This document shows, one piece after another, positions 11,271 through 22,973 of a stretch of DNA of 64,000 nucleotides; position 1 is the first letter of the stretch, and every line of letters starts with the position of its first letter. The notes below the pieces were generated by a model that made no database searches, was not told where the DNA came from, and saw only the letters and a program-made list of their open reading frames with translations. A program made the position numbers and the translations under genes. The stretch covers positions 20,922,160-20,986,159 of the forward strand of contig NC_083601.1 of the NCBI RefSeq assembly GCF_029168945.1, written 5' to 3'. The stretch comes from Cannabis sativa. Its lineage: Eukaryota; Streptophyta; Magnoliopsida; Rosales; Cannabaceae.

Positions 11271-11909
11271 TTAGCCAGTTCCACCAAGAACACCCTTTAG
11301 CTTTTTAATCTGAGCAACGTCTAAGAAAGTAGTGGCTGCCACCAACTCGGTGGGAAGATCGTTCTTGAACAAAGCAAAATCAGTGATTTGAAGACCCGGG
11401 TTTGGACTATTGAACCCAACAATGAACAATGCTTCACCTTTTCCTGAATTGAGTTGGAAATGAAGAAGCCCTTGTGGGAAAACCATTACATCACCTTTGT
11501 TAAGTGTCTTGAAAAACACTTGGTTCGCCGAGCTTGACACGAAACCGGCACAAAGCGTTCCTTCTAGCACAATTAGGATCTCCGAGCCACCGGGGTGCGT
11601 GTGGAACGGGATAACACCGCCAGGGGCCAAGTCAGCACGTGCCATGGAGATTCCAAGGCCATTTACACCCGGGAATTGGGCGTCGAAGGCGGGAGTTACC
11701 GCGGCCTTGATGATGTTGGTGGTGTTTCCCTTGACACCCAGGCCATGGTAGACGAAATCGTCTACCGTAACCTTGGTCTTGCAGGAGTATCCTGCAGGGC
11801 TTTGGGGACCTTTGAGGTCTCCTACGCAAAAATCTTGAACGGCTCCCAAAGAAGAGGAGAAAAGGAGAGAAAGTGTGAAGAAGACGAGAACACTGTTAGT
11901 AGTATTCAT
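11271..11909 (-). CDS. Germin-like protein (ABP19/ABP20-type cupin), intron-less
   Basis: The gene encodes 212 residues, the normal germin-like size. I take the ATG at 11907-11909; an in-frame GTG two codons upstream is not expected to start translation in a plant nuclear gene. Residues 1-22 form a signal peptide (hydrophobic [15 protein letters not shown]). C28 and C43 are the conserved disulfide pair. Cupin box 1 ([20 protein letters not shown]) gives metal ligands H103, H105 and E110. Box 2 ([20 protein letters not shown]) gives H150. N62-T-T is a possible glycosylation site. Germins form oligomers that bind manganese in the cell wall; germin-like proteins vary between superoxide dismutase, other activities and auxin binding. 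The closest types I recognise are peach ABP19a/ABP20, so enzymatic function is uncertain. The reading frame is complete with a TAA stop and no sign of decay. It is the only intact host gene in the window. Confidence 0.93.
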   Translation of the reverse strand: MNTTNSVLVFFTLSLLFSSSLGAVQDFCVGDLKGPQSPAGYSCKTKVTVDDFVYHGLGVKGNTTNIIKAAVTPAFDAQFPGVNGLGISMARADLAPGGVIPFHTHPGGSEILIVLEGTLCAGFVSSSANQVFFKTLNKGDVMVFPQGLLHFQLNSGKGEALFIVGFNSPNPGLQITDFALFKNDLPTELVAATTFLDVAQIKKLKGVLGGTG

Positions 11910-11970
11910 TTTCACTACTATTGTTCTTTTATTTTTTTTGAGAGTGATTTTGATAGGGAATTTGGTAGTG

Positions 11971-11980
11971 TTATATATAG
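11971..11980 (-). promoter_or_regulatory. TATA box of the germin-like gene
   Basis: The minus strand reads CTATATATAA about 62-71 bases upstream of the ATG at 11909. That fits a transcription start near 11940 and a short A-rich leader. Confidence 0.65.
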
Positions 11981-12050
11981 GTGGGGTGATATAAAATATC
12001 TAGATAATATTTATTACCGTTGTGTGATTAGTATTTGGAATATATATGCT

Positions 12051-12074
12051 CATGCATGGAGAGAGTCACATGTG
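12051..12074. promoter_or_regulatory. RY-type CATGCATG and CACATGTG motifs upstream of the germin-like gene
   Basis: CATGCATG at 12051-12058 is the RY core recognised by B3-domain factors (ABI3/FUS3 class). CACATGTG at 12067-12074 is an E-box palindrome. Both lie about 145-165 bases upstream of the ATG. Function is inferred from motif identity only. Confidence 0.35.
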
Positions 12075-12167
12075 TGGCAATATATTTTGAACGTTAAATT
12101 TATATTTAAAACCATATTGAGATGATGAGATAAGATTCATAAGAATGCTACATAGATATTTGTTTGC

Positions 12168-12175
12168 CATGCATG
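12168..12175. promoter_or_regulatory. Second CATGCATG (RY) motif
   Basis: A second perfect CATGCATG lies 117 bases further upstream of the germin-like gene. Two copies in ~120 bp of AT-rich promoter raise the chance that they matter. Confidence 0.35.
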
Positions 12176-13459
12176 TGAGTAATGGGATATCGTTTTCTCA
12201 TATACCAACAATAACACTCTTTTTTTCTTTTTTTTCTTGCAAGGAACAATAACACTCTTTCTTGGTCTCAATATGAATTTTGAAACGCTCGATCCATCCC
12301 AACTTTTAGGTGTTGTCTATTTTATAACAGAAAAGTTTCTTTAACCTTATAATAACCTTAATTACTTTAGATATTTTTGTAAGGTATACTTTTTCAAAGT
12401 AAAAACTGAACCTAGCTAGCTAGGGCAACCATTCCAAATTATATATACTTAATTGAGTATTGTTACCTCTGCATATATTTTAAAGAAATATTCAACTTCC
12501 TATGAACTCTAATATATAATACTGATTTTTTTCTTACTGTTTCGCGAGTATAGTTAATTTAATTTAGGTATACAAAATCATGGTATGATTAGAACCATCA
12601 ATATATAAGTCTGTAGATAGTAGCCAAATGGCCAGGATTAACACAAAAAATTCAATTATACTAAAGGAAAAAAGAAGTTTCACTAAATACATAGAGAAAA
12701 AGGGAGCGTACAAAAATGTTAAAGAGGATATATTTTGTGGACCATGATGATCACATGGGCCGGGAAGGTAGATTTGAGGTCACAACAAGACACAAAAGAC
12801 AGCTCAAAATTAGCAGTAGTCTAAGGTGAACTTCGTCTTATATTATATGCTCGAGAGATATCTTCTTTTTGAAGATTAGCCATAAAATTGTGTGGACGTC
12901 TCCAATTCCCCATTTTCTAGGGTTGTCTATCTCTTTGGCCCAAGCTATACAATAAAAATTCAAAGTAGTTTTTCTTTTTCTTTTTATCTACTGGGTTTCA
13001 ACTATATTATCTTCTTTAATAATTTATATAACCCCCAAATTATAGTTGATATTAAGGTATTTTTTTTTAATATAGAGATGAATATCATTCAACATGGAAA
13101 AAATAAGTTCTTAAAAGGTTTGGCAAAGAAAAATCCGCACAAATCTCATAAAGAGATGACCAAACAACGACACTCTACGACAATACTCTAGGAGAGGGGA
13201 AATACCTACAAAAATGGCCTAAAGCCAATGTCACAATAAACAAGGTGATAAACACCAAAATTACACCAAAAAAAGATTTAATACCTTGTAAAGTTATATA
13301 GATATTTAGATTTTTGTCATTTGGAAAATACTATTAGTTTGTACAAAAAGATTTAGAGTAATGAAACATACTTAATTCATTAAAAAAAACACCAAAATTA
13401 CAACTTAAGAAAGGAAAACTAATATAAAAAACAAGAAAACAACATAAACATGCACAACG
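12176..13459. other. AT-rich intergenic sequence between the germin-like gene and the copia cluster
   Basis: No coding region or repeat boundary is recognised. The distal promoter of the germin-like gene probably lies in the first few hundred bases. Short open frames here (for example around 12892-13191) have no recognisable domains. Confidence 0.5.
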
Positions 13460-13706
13460 TGTTGAAGTTCCTACCTATGGATGAAAAACAACCAAGTAGA
13501 ATAGAGAGAGAAAGGAAGAAGAAGAAAGAAAGACATAGATTATTGAAAAAAGAGTCTCATTAATTAATAATGATGTGTGTTACAGCTTATATACTAGCTC
13601 ATTATAAGAGATTTAATAACATAATCCATAACAAACTAACACGAGCTAATAGACACGTGCTTAACTAACTCTAACAACCCTCTAACTATATTAATAGTTT
13701 TCAACA
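13460..13706 (-). repeat. 3' LTR of the outer copia element
   Basis: This 247 bp LTR starts TGTTGAAGTTCC and ends TTTCAACA. It matches 30298-30505 along its length but has ~40 extra bases around 13500-13560 (purine-rich AGAAGAAAGAAAG and AAAAGAGTCTC). Confidence 0.9.
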
Positions 13707-13718
13707 CCTCCCCTCAAA
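13707..13718 (-). other. Polypurine tract of the outer copia element
   Basis: The minus strand reads TTTGAGGGGAGG directly before the LTR start TGTTG, the expected position of the plus-strand primer. Confidence 0.8.
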
Positions 13719-13719
13719 C

Positions 13720-14868
13720 TCATAATTGAACGATCTTCAATTTTGAGTTTGTGCCTAAATTCAGCAAATCTTTGACTTGATATATATATATAGATTTAGT
13801 TAATCCATATGCTAATTGTTCATAGGAAGAGAGGTGTTTAATATGAATAGTTTTATTAAGCACCTTTTCTCTGAAGTACAGGACGAGCTTTATGTGTTTT
13901 GTTCTTTGGTGAAGCACATGATTCTGAGTGAGCATTATGGTACTTAGATTATCACACCATATAGTACGAGGTTGAGAGAGTTGTATTTGAAGTTCAGAGA
14001 ACAGATATTGCAACCAAGTCAGTTCAGCTGTAACACTGATAGCACTCCTATATTCAACTTCAATGCTTGATCGAGAAATGGTCTATTACTTTTTACATTT
14101 TCAAGCATTTAAATTCAAGCCAAGAAAGATAGCAAAACCTGTAGTTGACCTTCTATCATCTGAATCCGATGCCCAATCTGCATCACAGTAGGCTATAAGA
14201 TCAAGAGTGGCTAGTTTTTACAGATGCAGCCCATACTTTGTTGTACCACTGATGTAGCGAAGTATTTGTTTAACAGATGACCAATGTGTAGACAAAGGTT
14301 TTTGCATAAATTGGAAAACTTTATTTACACTGAAGGAAAGTTCAGGCCTTGTGATGGTCAGATATTGCAAGGCTCCAACAACTGACCTATACAGTTGAAC
14401 ATCTTCCAATGGTTCTCCCTAGTAAGTTAATAAACGAATATTACTTGTCATTAGAGTGGGTGTAGGCTTGGCATTACTCATTTGGGCCTTTACAAGTAGA
14501 TCTTTAGCATACATGGCTGCATCAGTTTGTGTCACTTCAATACCAAGGAAGCATCTGAGAGAGCCTAGATCTTTCAGAGCAAACTGTCTATTTAGAGTTG
14601 TGATAATAGCTTCCATTGTAGTGTGACCACTTCCTGTGATCAATCTATCATCAACATAGACTAATATAAGTGTAACATTGGAAATATGTTGAATAAACAG
14701 TGAGTGACCAGATTTAGATGAAGTGAAACCAAGAGACAACATACAGTTTTGAAGCTTCTCAAACCAAGCTCTAGGGGCTTGTTTAAGGCCATAGAGAGCA
14801 TTGTTTAATTTGCATACTAGGTCTATTTTTTAAGGATCTCAAATCCTGAGGTTGCACCGTGTACACCT
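13720..14868 (-). pseudogene. Outer copia: reverse transcriptase (C-terminal part) and RNase H
   Basis: Minus-strand pieces give a reverse transcriptase core with the catalytic YVDD box (about 14646-14657, context LVYVDDRLI), then FALKDLGSLRCFLGIEV. The connection region follows ([20 protein letters not shown]), then the RNase H region ([17 protein letters not shown] at about 14140-14190; WCDNLSTIMLTQN; RTKHI). Stops and frame changes separate these pieces near 14410, 14215 and 14090. The reading is cut at 14868 by insertion of the element at 14869-24899 and resumes at 24900. It cannot make a working enzyme. Confidence 0.88.
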
Positions 14869-16712
14869 TGTTGGAAATTATTTTACCAGGATCTTAGATC
14901 TACTCACAAGTATGTTGATTAACACCCTAAATATGAACTCATAAAACAATTATAAAATAAACACATATAAAGTATGAGAAACCTTACATTGGGTGCAGCG
15001 GAATAAAATGTCTCCTTCCGTTCAGATCTCTAACCCTTGTATCCTTTCTGTCGCAGAGTATTATCAAGATCTGAACTTGGATCTCTTTCTCTCCTTTCTT
15101 TAGTGCTGAATCTCCTTCTTGTTGAATGTCTTTCTTCACGATCTTCCTCACTATGATTGAGGTATCACTTGCTGTGTGTGGGCACTACTCTATCAGTAAG
15201 AGGTTTTTCTCTGAAGAAAACAAGATGTGAAAGTTAAGTGTGTAAATTTCCTGAAGCCTTCACTATCTATTTATAGCATTCCACATAGGGTTGGGTTTGA
15301 ATTATTTGGCATTAAAATAATGAAAATATCAGATGATAAAGCCTATAAAAGTGGCCGGCCATGGCTATATGGATTTGGGCCTCACTTTTTGCAATTTTGC
15401 AGTTTTATCATTTCTGCATCTCATTTTCTCAAAAACGCCAATTTTCAAATTCAACCATTTAAATGCCAATTTTAACTATTTAATAACTATAAATAATTAT
15501 TAAATAATATTTTCATTTATCATATTTATTAATTGAACCATACAAAGTATCTTAATTAACAAATATGCCCTAACAACTCTTTCTTTACAATTTCGCCCTT
15601 ACTTAGTGAAAAATTCACAAATAGACATAGTCTAATTTGAGAATTATAATTGATTATCAAAACCAATTAAATGAGTCTTACAAGTAATATTGTCTCAACT
15701 AGTGGGGGGGCCATGGGTCTATATAACCGAGCTTCCAATAAGCATATCAAGAATTTATAACCTAAATTCACTGACTTATTAATTCTTCGTTGAATCAACG
15801 CACAGAACTTAGAATTGCACTCTCAGTATATAGAACGCTTTATATGTTCCACCATATAGACACGTCATTAGTTATCCATTATTATAATCCTAATTTGATA
15901 AATGATCCTCTATATGAATGATCTACACTGTAAAGGGAATAGATTACCGTGACACCCTACAATATATTTTATCCTTAAAACACTTAACCCCGTATAAATG
16001 ATATTTCAGCTATGTGAAATGAGTACTCCACCATTTATTTTCGTTTGGTCAAGCTCGAAGGAAATCATCCTTTACTCTCTATTCGCCAGATAGAAGCTAT
16101 AGATTCCATATTTATGTTAGCGCTCCCACTCAATTGCACTACCGTGTTCCCAAAATGTACGTATCACCCTGACCCAAAAGTAGGCTTAACTAACAAATCA
16201 AAGAACACGAATAACACTCTTGAGATTGAGCCTAATCATATCAGGATTTAGATCATTTGATCTAGGATCAACTAGGCGATATTGACTTGAATAGATATTA
16301 CGGTAAGTTTGATAAATCCATGTCAAAGTTCAATATCGGTCCCTTCCGATGCATACTCCATGCACCCAACCTGAGCTTTACTTTAACCAATGCTCTAGAA
16401 AGAACATAGCATTATGCCAAATGCAAGTAAACTCTGTTGTAGATTATCATATCAGTAAAACCCTGTGTCTGATAAATCTAGGAATCTTTATTCACATAGT
16501 CATGTTTACTTTCCAATGTGTTGACAACACAATAAACAGGATCGAGTATGTGAAAAGGGTTTCAGATGAATATATAAATCAAATAGACAAGCAATTGATA
16601 AGATGAACCAAAACATACACAAATGAATAAAAAATACTTCCGTTTCTTTATTGATGTTGAATAAAATGGATTACATTGAAATGGAATTTTATTTAGGGCA
16701 TAAAACCCAACA
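14869..16712 (-). repeat. 3' LTR of the inner copia element
   Basis: It starts TGTTGGAAATTATTTTACC and ends TAAAACCCAACA on the plus strand. It is nearly identical to 22991-24899 except for scattered substitutions and loss of the 64 bp equivalent to 23324-23387. The loss lies between two GGTT repeats, which points to a microhomology deletion. The minus-strand TATA-like CTATAAATAG is at 15267-15276. Confidence 0.93.
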
Positions 16713-16725
16713 AACTCCCACTTGC
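16713..16725 (-). other. Polypurine tract of the inner copia element
   Basis: The minus strand reads GCAAGTGGGAGTT directly before the LTR start TGTTGGG. AAGTGGGAG before TGTT is the usual plant copia arrangement and also occurs at 38031 in the plus-strand element. Confidence 0.85.
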
Positions 16726-16822
16726 ACTAATATAAAACTAATCAGTACATATCAATTAATCCTAAATTCTGACGGTGCTTTTTAAATGCAGTTACGGCCA
16801 AGACTTTGGTGAATGGATCATC

Positions 16823-18280
16823 TTAGTTGTCTTCTGTGTCCACTTTCTCAACCAGTACATCCCCTCTTGCCACATATTCTCTGATGATGTGATACTTCCT
16901 TTCTATGTGTTTGCTTCTCTTGTGACTTTGAGGTTCCTTACTATTGGCTATTGCTCCATTATTATCACAAAGTAGGACCAGAGGCTTTTCCATTCCAGGC
17001 ACGACACCGATACTGGTGAAGAAATTTCTTAGCCAGACAAGCTCTTTAGTAGCTTCTGCTGCAGCTATGTATTCTGCTTCCATCGTCGAGTCTGATATCG
17101 CGGTTTGTTTTGCACTTCTCCAAACCACTGCTCCACCCCCAAGAGTAAACACCATCCCAGATGTAGATTTCCAGTCTTCAAGACATGCCTGGAAATCTGA
17201 ATCAGTATAGCCTATGGGACTTAAAGCACCACCCTTATAGACTAATACAAGATTTCTTATACTCTTTAAGTATTTCAGAATATACTTAACTGCATTCCAA
17301 TGTTCCTGTCCTGGATTAGACTGATACCTGCTCACGATTCCAACTGCATAGCAGATGTCAAGTCTAGTGCATAACATTGCATACATTAGACTTCCAACTG
17401 CAGAAGCATAAGGAATTTTCGCCATGTCCTCTATCTCTTGAGGATCAGTAAGAGACTGTTCCTTAGATAGACGAATACCATATCTAGAAGGCATATTTGC
17501 CCCATTGGTGTTGTTCATGGAGAATCTCTCTAAAACTTTGTCAATATAGGTTGTTTGAGAGAGAGCAAGAGATCTGTTCTTCCGGATTCTAATAATCTGA
17601 ATACCAAGAACATAGGCTGCCTCACCCAAATCTTTCATATCGAATTGAGTGTTAAGCCATTCCTTGATGTTAGTCATTTTCTTGATATTGTTTCCAATAA
17701 TCAAAATGTCGTCAACATAAAGGACCAGGAATACTACTACTTGGTCTTCCTTGAGTTGGTAAACACAAGGTTCATCTTCATTCTAAAGAAAGCCGTAGGT
17801 CTTGATGATTTCATCAAACCTTTTGTTCCATGAGCGAGAAGCTTGCTTAAGTCCATAGATAGACTAATTTAATTTGCAAACTTTCTTTTCCTGCCCTGGA
17901 AGAACATAGCCTTCTGGTTGCTCCATATAGATGGTTTCTTCAAGTACCCCATTAAGGAAGGCAGTCTTGACATCCATTTGTCAGATTTCATAATCAAAAG
18001 CAGCAGCTATGGAGAGAAGCATTCGGATGGATTTGAGCATGGCAACAGGACTAAAAGTTTCCTCATAGTCCACACCTTCTCTTTGGGTATAACCCTTGGC
18101 TACAAGTCTAGCTTTAAAAGTTTCGACTTCGCCTCCAGCGCCTCTTTTCTTCTTGTAAACCCACTTACATCCTATCGGATGATAGTCATCAGGTGCGTCT
18201 ACATATTCCCCAGACTTTGTTCTTTTTCATGGAATCCATTTCTGAATCCATGCCGGCTGACCATCGTTTCCGTTAAGGAC
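16823..18280 (-). pseudogene. Inner copia: reverse transcriptase and RNase H
   Basis: On the minus strand, the longest open piece (17704 down to 16823) holds FDMKDLGEAAYVLGIQI, SAVGSLMYAMLCTRLDICYA, then RNase H motifs GYTDSDFQACLEDWKSTSG, SDSTMEAEYIAAAEATKE and LLCDNNGAIANSK, and a normal copia C-terminus (RSKHIERKYHIIREYV). The catalytic YVDD box is just upstream at about 17708-17719 and is intact. An in-frame TAG near 17782 and frame changes interrupt the N-terminal reverse transcriptase (17780-18280). The RNase H half is the best preserved part of this element. Confidence 0.9.
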
Positions 18281-19311
18281 TAGCCATTGCCTGTTTATAG
18301 GTTAATAAGTCGTCTTCAATACCGTCACCAACGACCATATTGATTTCACCATCCAAGCCATAACGAGCTGGTTTTGTTGAAACCCTCCCACTACGACGAG
18401 GAGCGGTGATCTTCTGAACAGGAACTTTAGCAGTAGTTTTCTCAGTTGGTTTGACTGAGGGAGTGGGATTGTCCTCTTCTCGAGTGGAAGAGGACGAAAC
18501 ATTGGAAGGACTTATATCTGAAAGCATTTCCTCCAACACTACTTTACTTTGTGGTTTGAAATTCTTAATATAGTCATCTTCAAGGAAAGTGGCGTTTGTG
18601 GAAACAAACACTTTATCATCCTTGCGACTATAAAATAGTCCACCCCTAGTCTCTTTAGAATTTCCGACAAACATGAAAACTTCAGTTCGTGATTCAAGTT
18701 TGCCTTCTTTCTTTCTCAAGACATGAGCAGGGCACCCCCAAATTCTATAGTGGCGTAAACTAGGTGTTCCATAGTTCGACGGGTGTCTTAGGGACTGCTT
18801 TAGATGGAACAACATTTAAAATGTCATTTGCCATCTGTATAGCATATCCCCAGAAGGACGTAGACAGAGTTGAATAACTCAGCATAGACCTAACCATTTC
18901 CAAAAGAGTGCGATTTCTTCTTTCTGCAACTCCATTTTGCTGTGGAGTGCTAGGGGCGGTTAATTGAGATTCAATTCCAAGTTCAATTAAATGATCTTTG
19001 AACTGCATATCCATATATTCTCCACCCCTATCAGTTCGCAAGATCTTTAATGTTTTACCCAATTGGTTTTTAGCCAATGCTTGAAATTCCTGAAACTTTT
19101 CAAATGTTTCAGATTTCTTATGCATAAGGTAAATATGTCCATATCTAGAGTAATCGTCAATGAAAGTGACAAAGTACTCATAACCACCTCGGGCTTTATA
19201 TTCAAAGGTCCGCAAACATCTGAATGCACTAACCCTAGGGGTTGTTTGGCACGCTCTCCCTTTGCAGAGAAAGAACGTTTGGTCATCTTTCCTTCTAGGC
19301 AAGACTCGCAA
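18273..19311 (-). pseudogene. Inner copia: integrase core and C-terminal region
   Basis: Minus-strand frames give FVTFIDDYSRYGHIYLMHKK, the second catalytic Asp in RTDRGGEY and the catalytic Glu in PQQNGVAERRNRT, the DDE signature of copia integrase. The copia C-terminal block (HYRIWGCPAHVLRKK; FMFVGNSKETRGGLFYS) and a Ser/Thr-rich linker to the reverse transcriptase follow. Frames change near 19200 and near 18790. The first catalytic Asp (HSDVCGPL) lies in the upstream frame. Confidence 0.88.
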
Positions 19312-20264
19312 ACAGGTAATTCACCTAAGACGACATTTTTCAATGGACCGTCTTTGGTTAGCCTATTTAGTCTGTCATAGCATATGTGACCTAAACGTAA
19401 ATGCCATAGATATGTTTCATTATCATCATTGATCTTTTGTTTTTTGTGGTTTCTAGGTTTAACTACTTTAAAAAGTTCGTTATGTAGGGCAAATGGTGTT
19501 TCTGGTCTAAGAACATAAAGCCCATGTTCCATGGATGCAACACAAATATGAATGTCATTTCGAGAAATGGTAGAACCAGAACTCGAAAAATCTAATTTGT
19601 ATTGTTGCAATTGTAAGCATGAAACAGAAACCAAGTTTCTACTGAAATTTGGAATGTATAAGACATTGTCTAATTCCAAAATTTTGTTTTGAAACTTGAG
19701 TTTGGCTTTTCCTCTAGCTCTAACCGAAGCCATTTCGCCATTACCAACCTTAAGTTTCAACTCTCCGGATTTCAAATAATTCCATTTCTCAAGCAATTGC
19801 AATGAACAACTTACATGGTTTGTAGACCCAGAATCAAGAATCCAAATGGATTTATCATTCTCTAAAACACATGATTCGAAGACTAAAGCATCACTGCTTA
19901 TTCGTTTGTGAATTGTTGTTCTTGCTGGTTCATTTTGTTGTGAAGTATAACTTGAGGAAGTGGAATCACTTTCTCTTATCTTCTCAACTAAGCTTGAAAT
20001 AGTAGGATTTATGGAGTTATGAACTATTTGCTCTTCAGAGTGAACAATTCTCAGCTTACCTGCTTTCTGGAATTTCATGTTCATCATGAGCACATTTGAA
20101 GTATTACTCTGACCAGGAGTTTTATTCATATCTTCAAGTTCATTTGCTAAGATATTAACTAGGAGTGGATTGGGATGACGGTTATTGGCACAATACATCA
20201 ATAAAACAGAAGTAAGGTTTTGGTTCAAATTCATACACAAGTTCAGAAAATAACGAATAATCAC
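19200..20264 (-). pseudogene. Inner copia: gag remnant, protease and integrase zinc domain
   Basis: An open stretch from 20264 contains the aspartic protease site WILDSGSTNHV (about 19813-19849). The integrase HHCC zinc domain follows (LWHLRLGH ... CESCLEGK), then the first integrase Asp in HSDVCGPL. The ~90 residues before the protease include ELEDMNKT and FQKAGKL, typical of late copia gag. I see no CCHC zinc knuckle and no recognisable N-terminal gag between 20264 and the primer site, so gag is truncated. An element with this structure would need gag supplied from elsewhere. Confidence 0.82.
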
Positions 20265-20331
20265 TTATGTTATAAAAATACTAAATCTAACATAGTTTAT
20301 TTTCCAAGGTTTCCAACATAATGAAATACAG

Positions 20332-20640
20332 TGTCCCGGTAGGCGAGAGTCAAAGATAACATTATTTGAATAGAGTAGTCAGCTCATCTAAAATAAAACC
20401 ATTTTAGCAACCTTTTATTCGATCAAAATGAGAATCCAACGTTGTCCCGGTAGGCGAGAGTCAAGGTTATTCTCACTTTATGAGCTTCCACCATTGTTTC
20501 ATGTTTTATGAGTTTATCTCTAAGTAGTCACCGTAGGGGAGAGTCTAATAGAGACGAAAACTCACAAAACACTTATCAAATGAGATCTTACGGTGTTAAA
20601 AGTTTTCAACGAATAACCATCCATAAGGGGGACGAAGTCT
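20332..20640 (-). repeat. Leader minisatellite of the inner copia element
   Basis: Four imperfect units occur at about 20332, 20443, 20525 and 20612. Two share TGTCCCGGTAGGCGAGAGTC exactly; the third is GTCACCGTAGGGGAGAGTCT and the fourth is CCATAAGGGGGACGAAGTCT. Spacing is ~80-110 bp. They sit between the primer site and the coding region. Confidence 0.7.
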
Positions 20641-22524
20641 AGCGTCTCGAGGTTATATTGAAAAAATTTAACTATTGTAAGACCAACAATGGAGATCGAA
20701 TATCTTTTTGATTAAAGCTCATTATTAAAAAAAATATATGTATTATATTTAATCATCTGTTCCATATTTTAATAATGAAAAATTACAAATTAAAGTTGGT
20801 TTAAATAAAAAATCAACTTTAATTAAATTTCAATTATTATTTAAATTCGAAAAATAAATTCAAAAATAATGGAACAAATTTGAAAATATCTTGTTTAAGT
20901 TGTTTAGAAGGATCTAAAAAATCAACTTAAATATCTTTCAAATTAGATTTAATTAAATATAAAATTAAGTTGTAACCACTTAATTTGAAAATATTCCATT
21001 TTAAGTTAATATTTGAAAAAAATATCAACTTAAAAATTATCTAAAGAATCTTAATAACCAATTCCTAAAATTCCTCAACTTAATTTTGAAATTTGAAATT
21101 TAAAAGATATTCAGAGTTAAGTTGATTAGTTAAAGATAACTAATTTTCAACTTAAATAAGAGTATGAAAAATTTAAATTAAACTTCAGAAAGAATCTAGT
21201 TGGTTATAATTCGATATTTAATTAAATACAAGAAAATACATATAGTTTAGCTTAGAATATAATTCATTAAACTATGTTTTTCTTAAATTAATTCCAAAAT
21301 AAATGAAATTAATTATGTTGCTAATTAATTTTATTAGGTTAAACTAATTTAATTAACCTAGTACAGTTATCCAAATCAGGCAAATGGGCCTTCACAATTG
21401 GGGTAGTTCATGTGAGGGGGAGCTGGGTTCAGTATGTCGTACCCACTTCTATGGCCCCCAACTCTCACACAAGGCCCAAAAGAGAGGAATTTAACCTTAA
21501 AATGAACAACTGTTATTAATTGAATAGGCCCAAAAACTAAATGGGCCTAAATAAAATCTATCAAAAACTATGATATTTTATTTAGCAACAACAACCTATA
21601 TGCATCTATAACAAAATTAAACATATAGGCTCACACAGGCACACATTTGGATGGATCCTATCATGTTGCTAGGTCATACACAGATGAAAGAAGATTGTAA
21701 AATTTACCTGTTACAAATTATTTACTTGACCTATTGACAATTGAACCATGGGTTAAAATCAGATCATTGGATCTGTCAACAAGTTAACCATGGCAATTTA
21801 GATCAAGCAATAATATGTTTTATAAAACTTACATACAAGCTAAAACACATACTCCTGCAACAAGATGAATTGGATAGTTGGATGTAGGATTTATTTAATT
21901 TTAAATAATTATTTTCGAAAAAAAATATTTAAATAATTAAAAAAAATTCGGTATTTAAATAAAATAATAAAAAAAAATTAAAATTAAACCTACAATTTTT
22001 GAAAAAATAGGTTTCAACTAACCTAAATATCATTTCAAAAATAATTGCTAACCACCTTTTAAATTTTTAAAGTTATTTTATAAATTAAAAATAACATAAG
22101 AAAAATAAATATTTTTCAGATTTTATAATTTAATTTAAATAAAAAAAATAACAAAATTTAAAAGTTAGCAAAATATCTTACTTCTATTTAAAATTACATG
22201 ATTATAGTAATCTTATTTTAAATTTAAATAAGGTCAAATAATTTAAAAAATATTTAATATCTGACCTTTAAATTTAAAAGTAAGATAAAATAATCAAATT
22301 TAAAAATAAGATATAAAATCAAGCAAAAAGATAGATTTTTACTTGTTTTCAAATTCAAATTGCACTAATATCTAAAATTAAATTTAAAACATTCAAATTA
22401 ATTTATTTCTGATATTAGATTTGAAAATTGAAAAGTAAAAATCAAAATACAAAACTACACAAAAAATCGGAAGTTAATTCCATGAAATAGCATGAAAAAT
22501 CGAAGAAAAACGAAAAAAATTGCG
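20641..22524. other. AT-rich leader of the inner copia element
   Basis: This is internal, non-coding retrotransposon sequence with many AAAT/TTTA runs. No open frame with recognisable domains is present. A less AT-rich patch at 21366-21490 (GGGGGAGCTGGGTTCAGTAT, CCCCCAACTCTCACAC) is of unknown meaning. Gag is expected hereabouts and is not seen. Confidence 0.5.
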
Positions 22525-22720
22525 AGCTGTACGGACAGTATGCATTGCGTACTGTCCGCGCGCGCGCATCAGGGGACTTGACCGAGAAACGCTGGTGCAG
22601 GAGGCTTCATCCAGCCTATTCCGCGCGCGTTGTGGCGTTTCTCAGACATAAATGGTGTCCGCGCGCGTGTTGTCTGAGGGAAACCCCTCATGCGCGCGCG
22701 TAGGTGAGTGACACCTCCCT
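22525..22720 (-). other. CpG-rich island in the inner copia leader
   Basis: In a region otherwise made almost entirely of A and T, ~195 bp is rich in CGCGCG palindromes (CCGCGCGCGCGC near 22555-22568, CCGCGCGCG near 22659 and GCGCGCGCG near 22692). It includes a hairpin with stem CGGACAGTA (22532-22540) / TACTGTCCG (22550-22558) and a 9-base loop. It lies 270-465 bases inside the primer site. Confidence 0.6.
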
Positions 22721-22973
22721 GATATTTTTCGAAACTTCAAAAAATCATAACTAATTCAAATTAAATCGAAATTGAGTTCTGTAAAAAAGTAAATTGCTTA
22801 ATTTTTTCCATACTATCCAATAAAAATAATTCCAGAAACAGATATTTAATTAATTTTTATGAAAATTTACAAACATCAATCAATCATCATACAACACACA
22901 AAACAACATGATACCATCCAAAATACAAACAAATCATTTTAAGTCCAAATTTCTTGCAAGCAAATCAATTACC

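Noticed and set aside
11913..11915. GTG as start of the germin-like protein
   Set aside because: Nuclear plant genes start at ATG; the ATG at 11907-11909 gives a normal signal peptide.
11497..12125. Plus-strand open frames across the germin-like gene
   Set aside because: Antisense shadows of a strongly conserved coding region; no domains.
16045..16251. A 68-codon open frame that recurs identically at 24232-24438, and an 82-codon frame at 15227 that recurs at 23413
   Set aside because: Both lie inside copies of the same copia LTR on the strand opposite to transcription; duplication, not coding constraint, explains the match.
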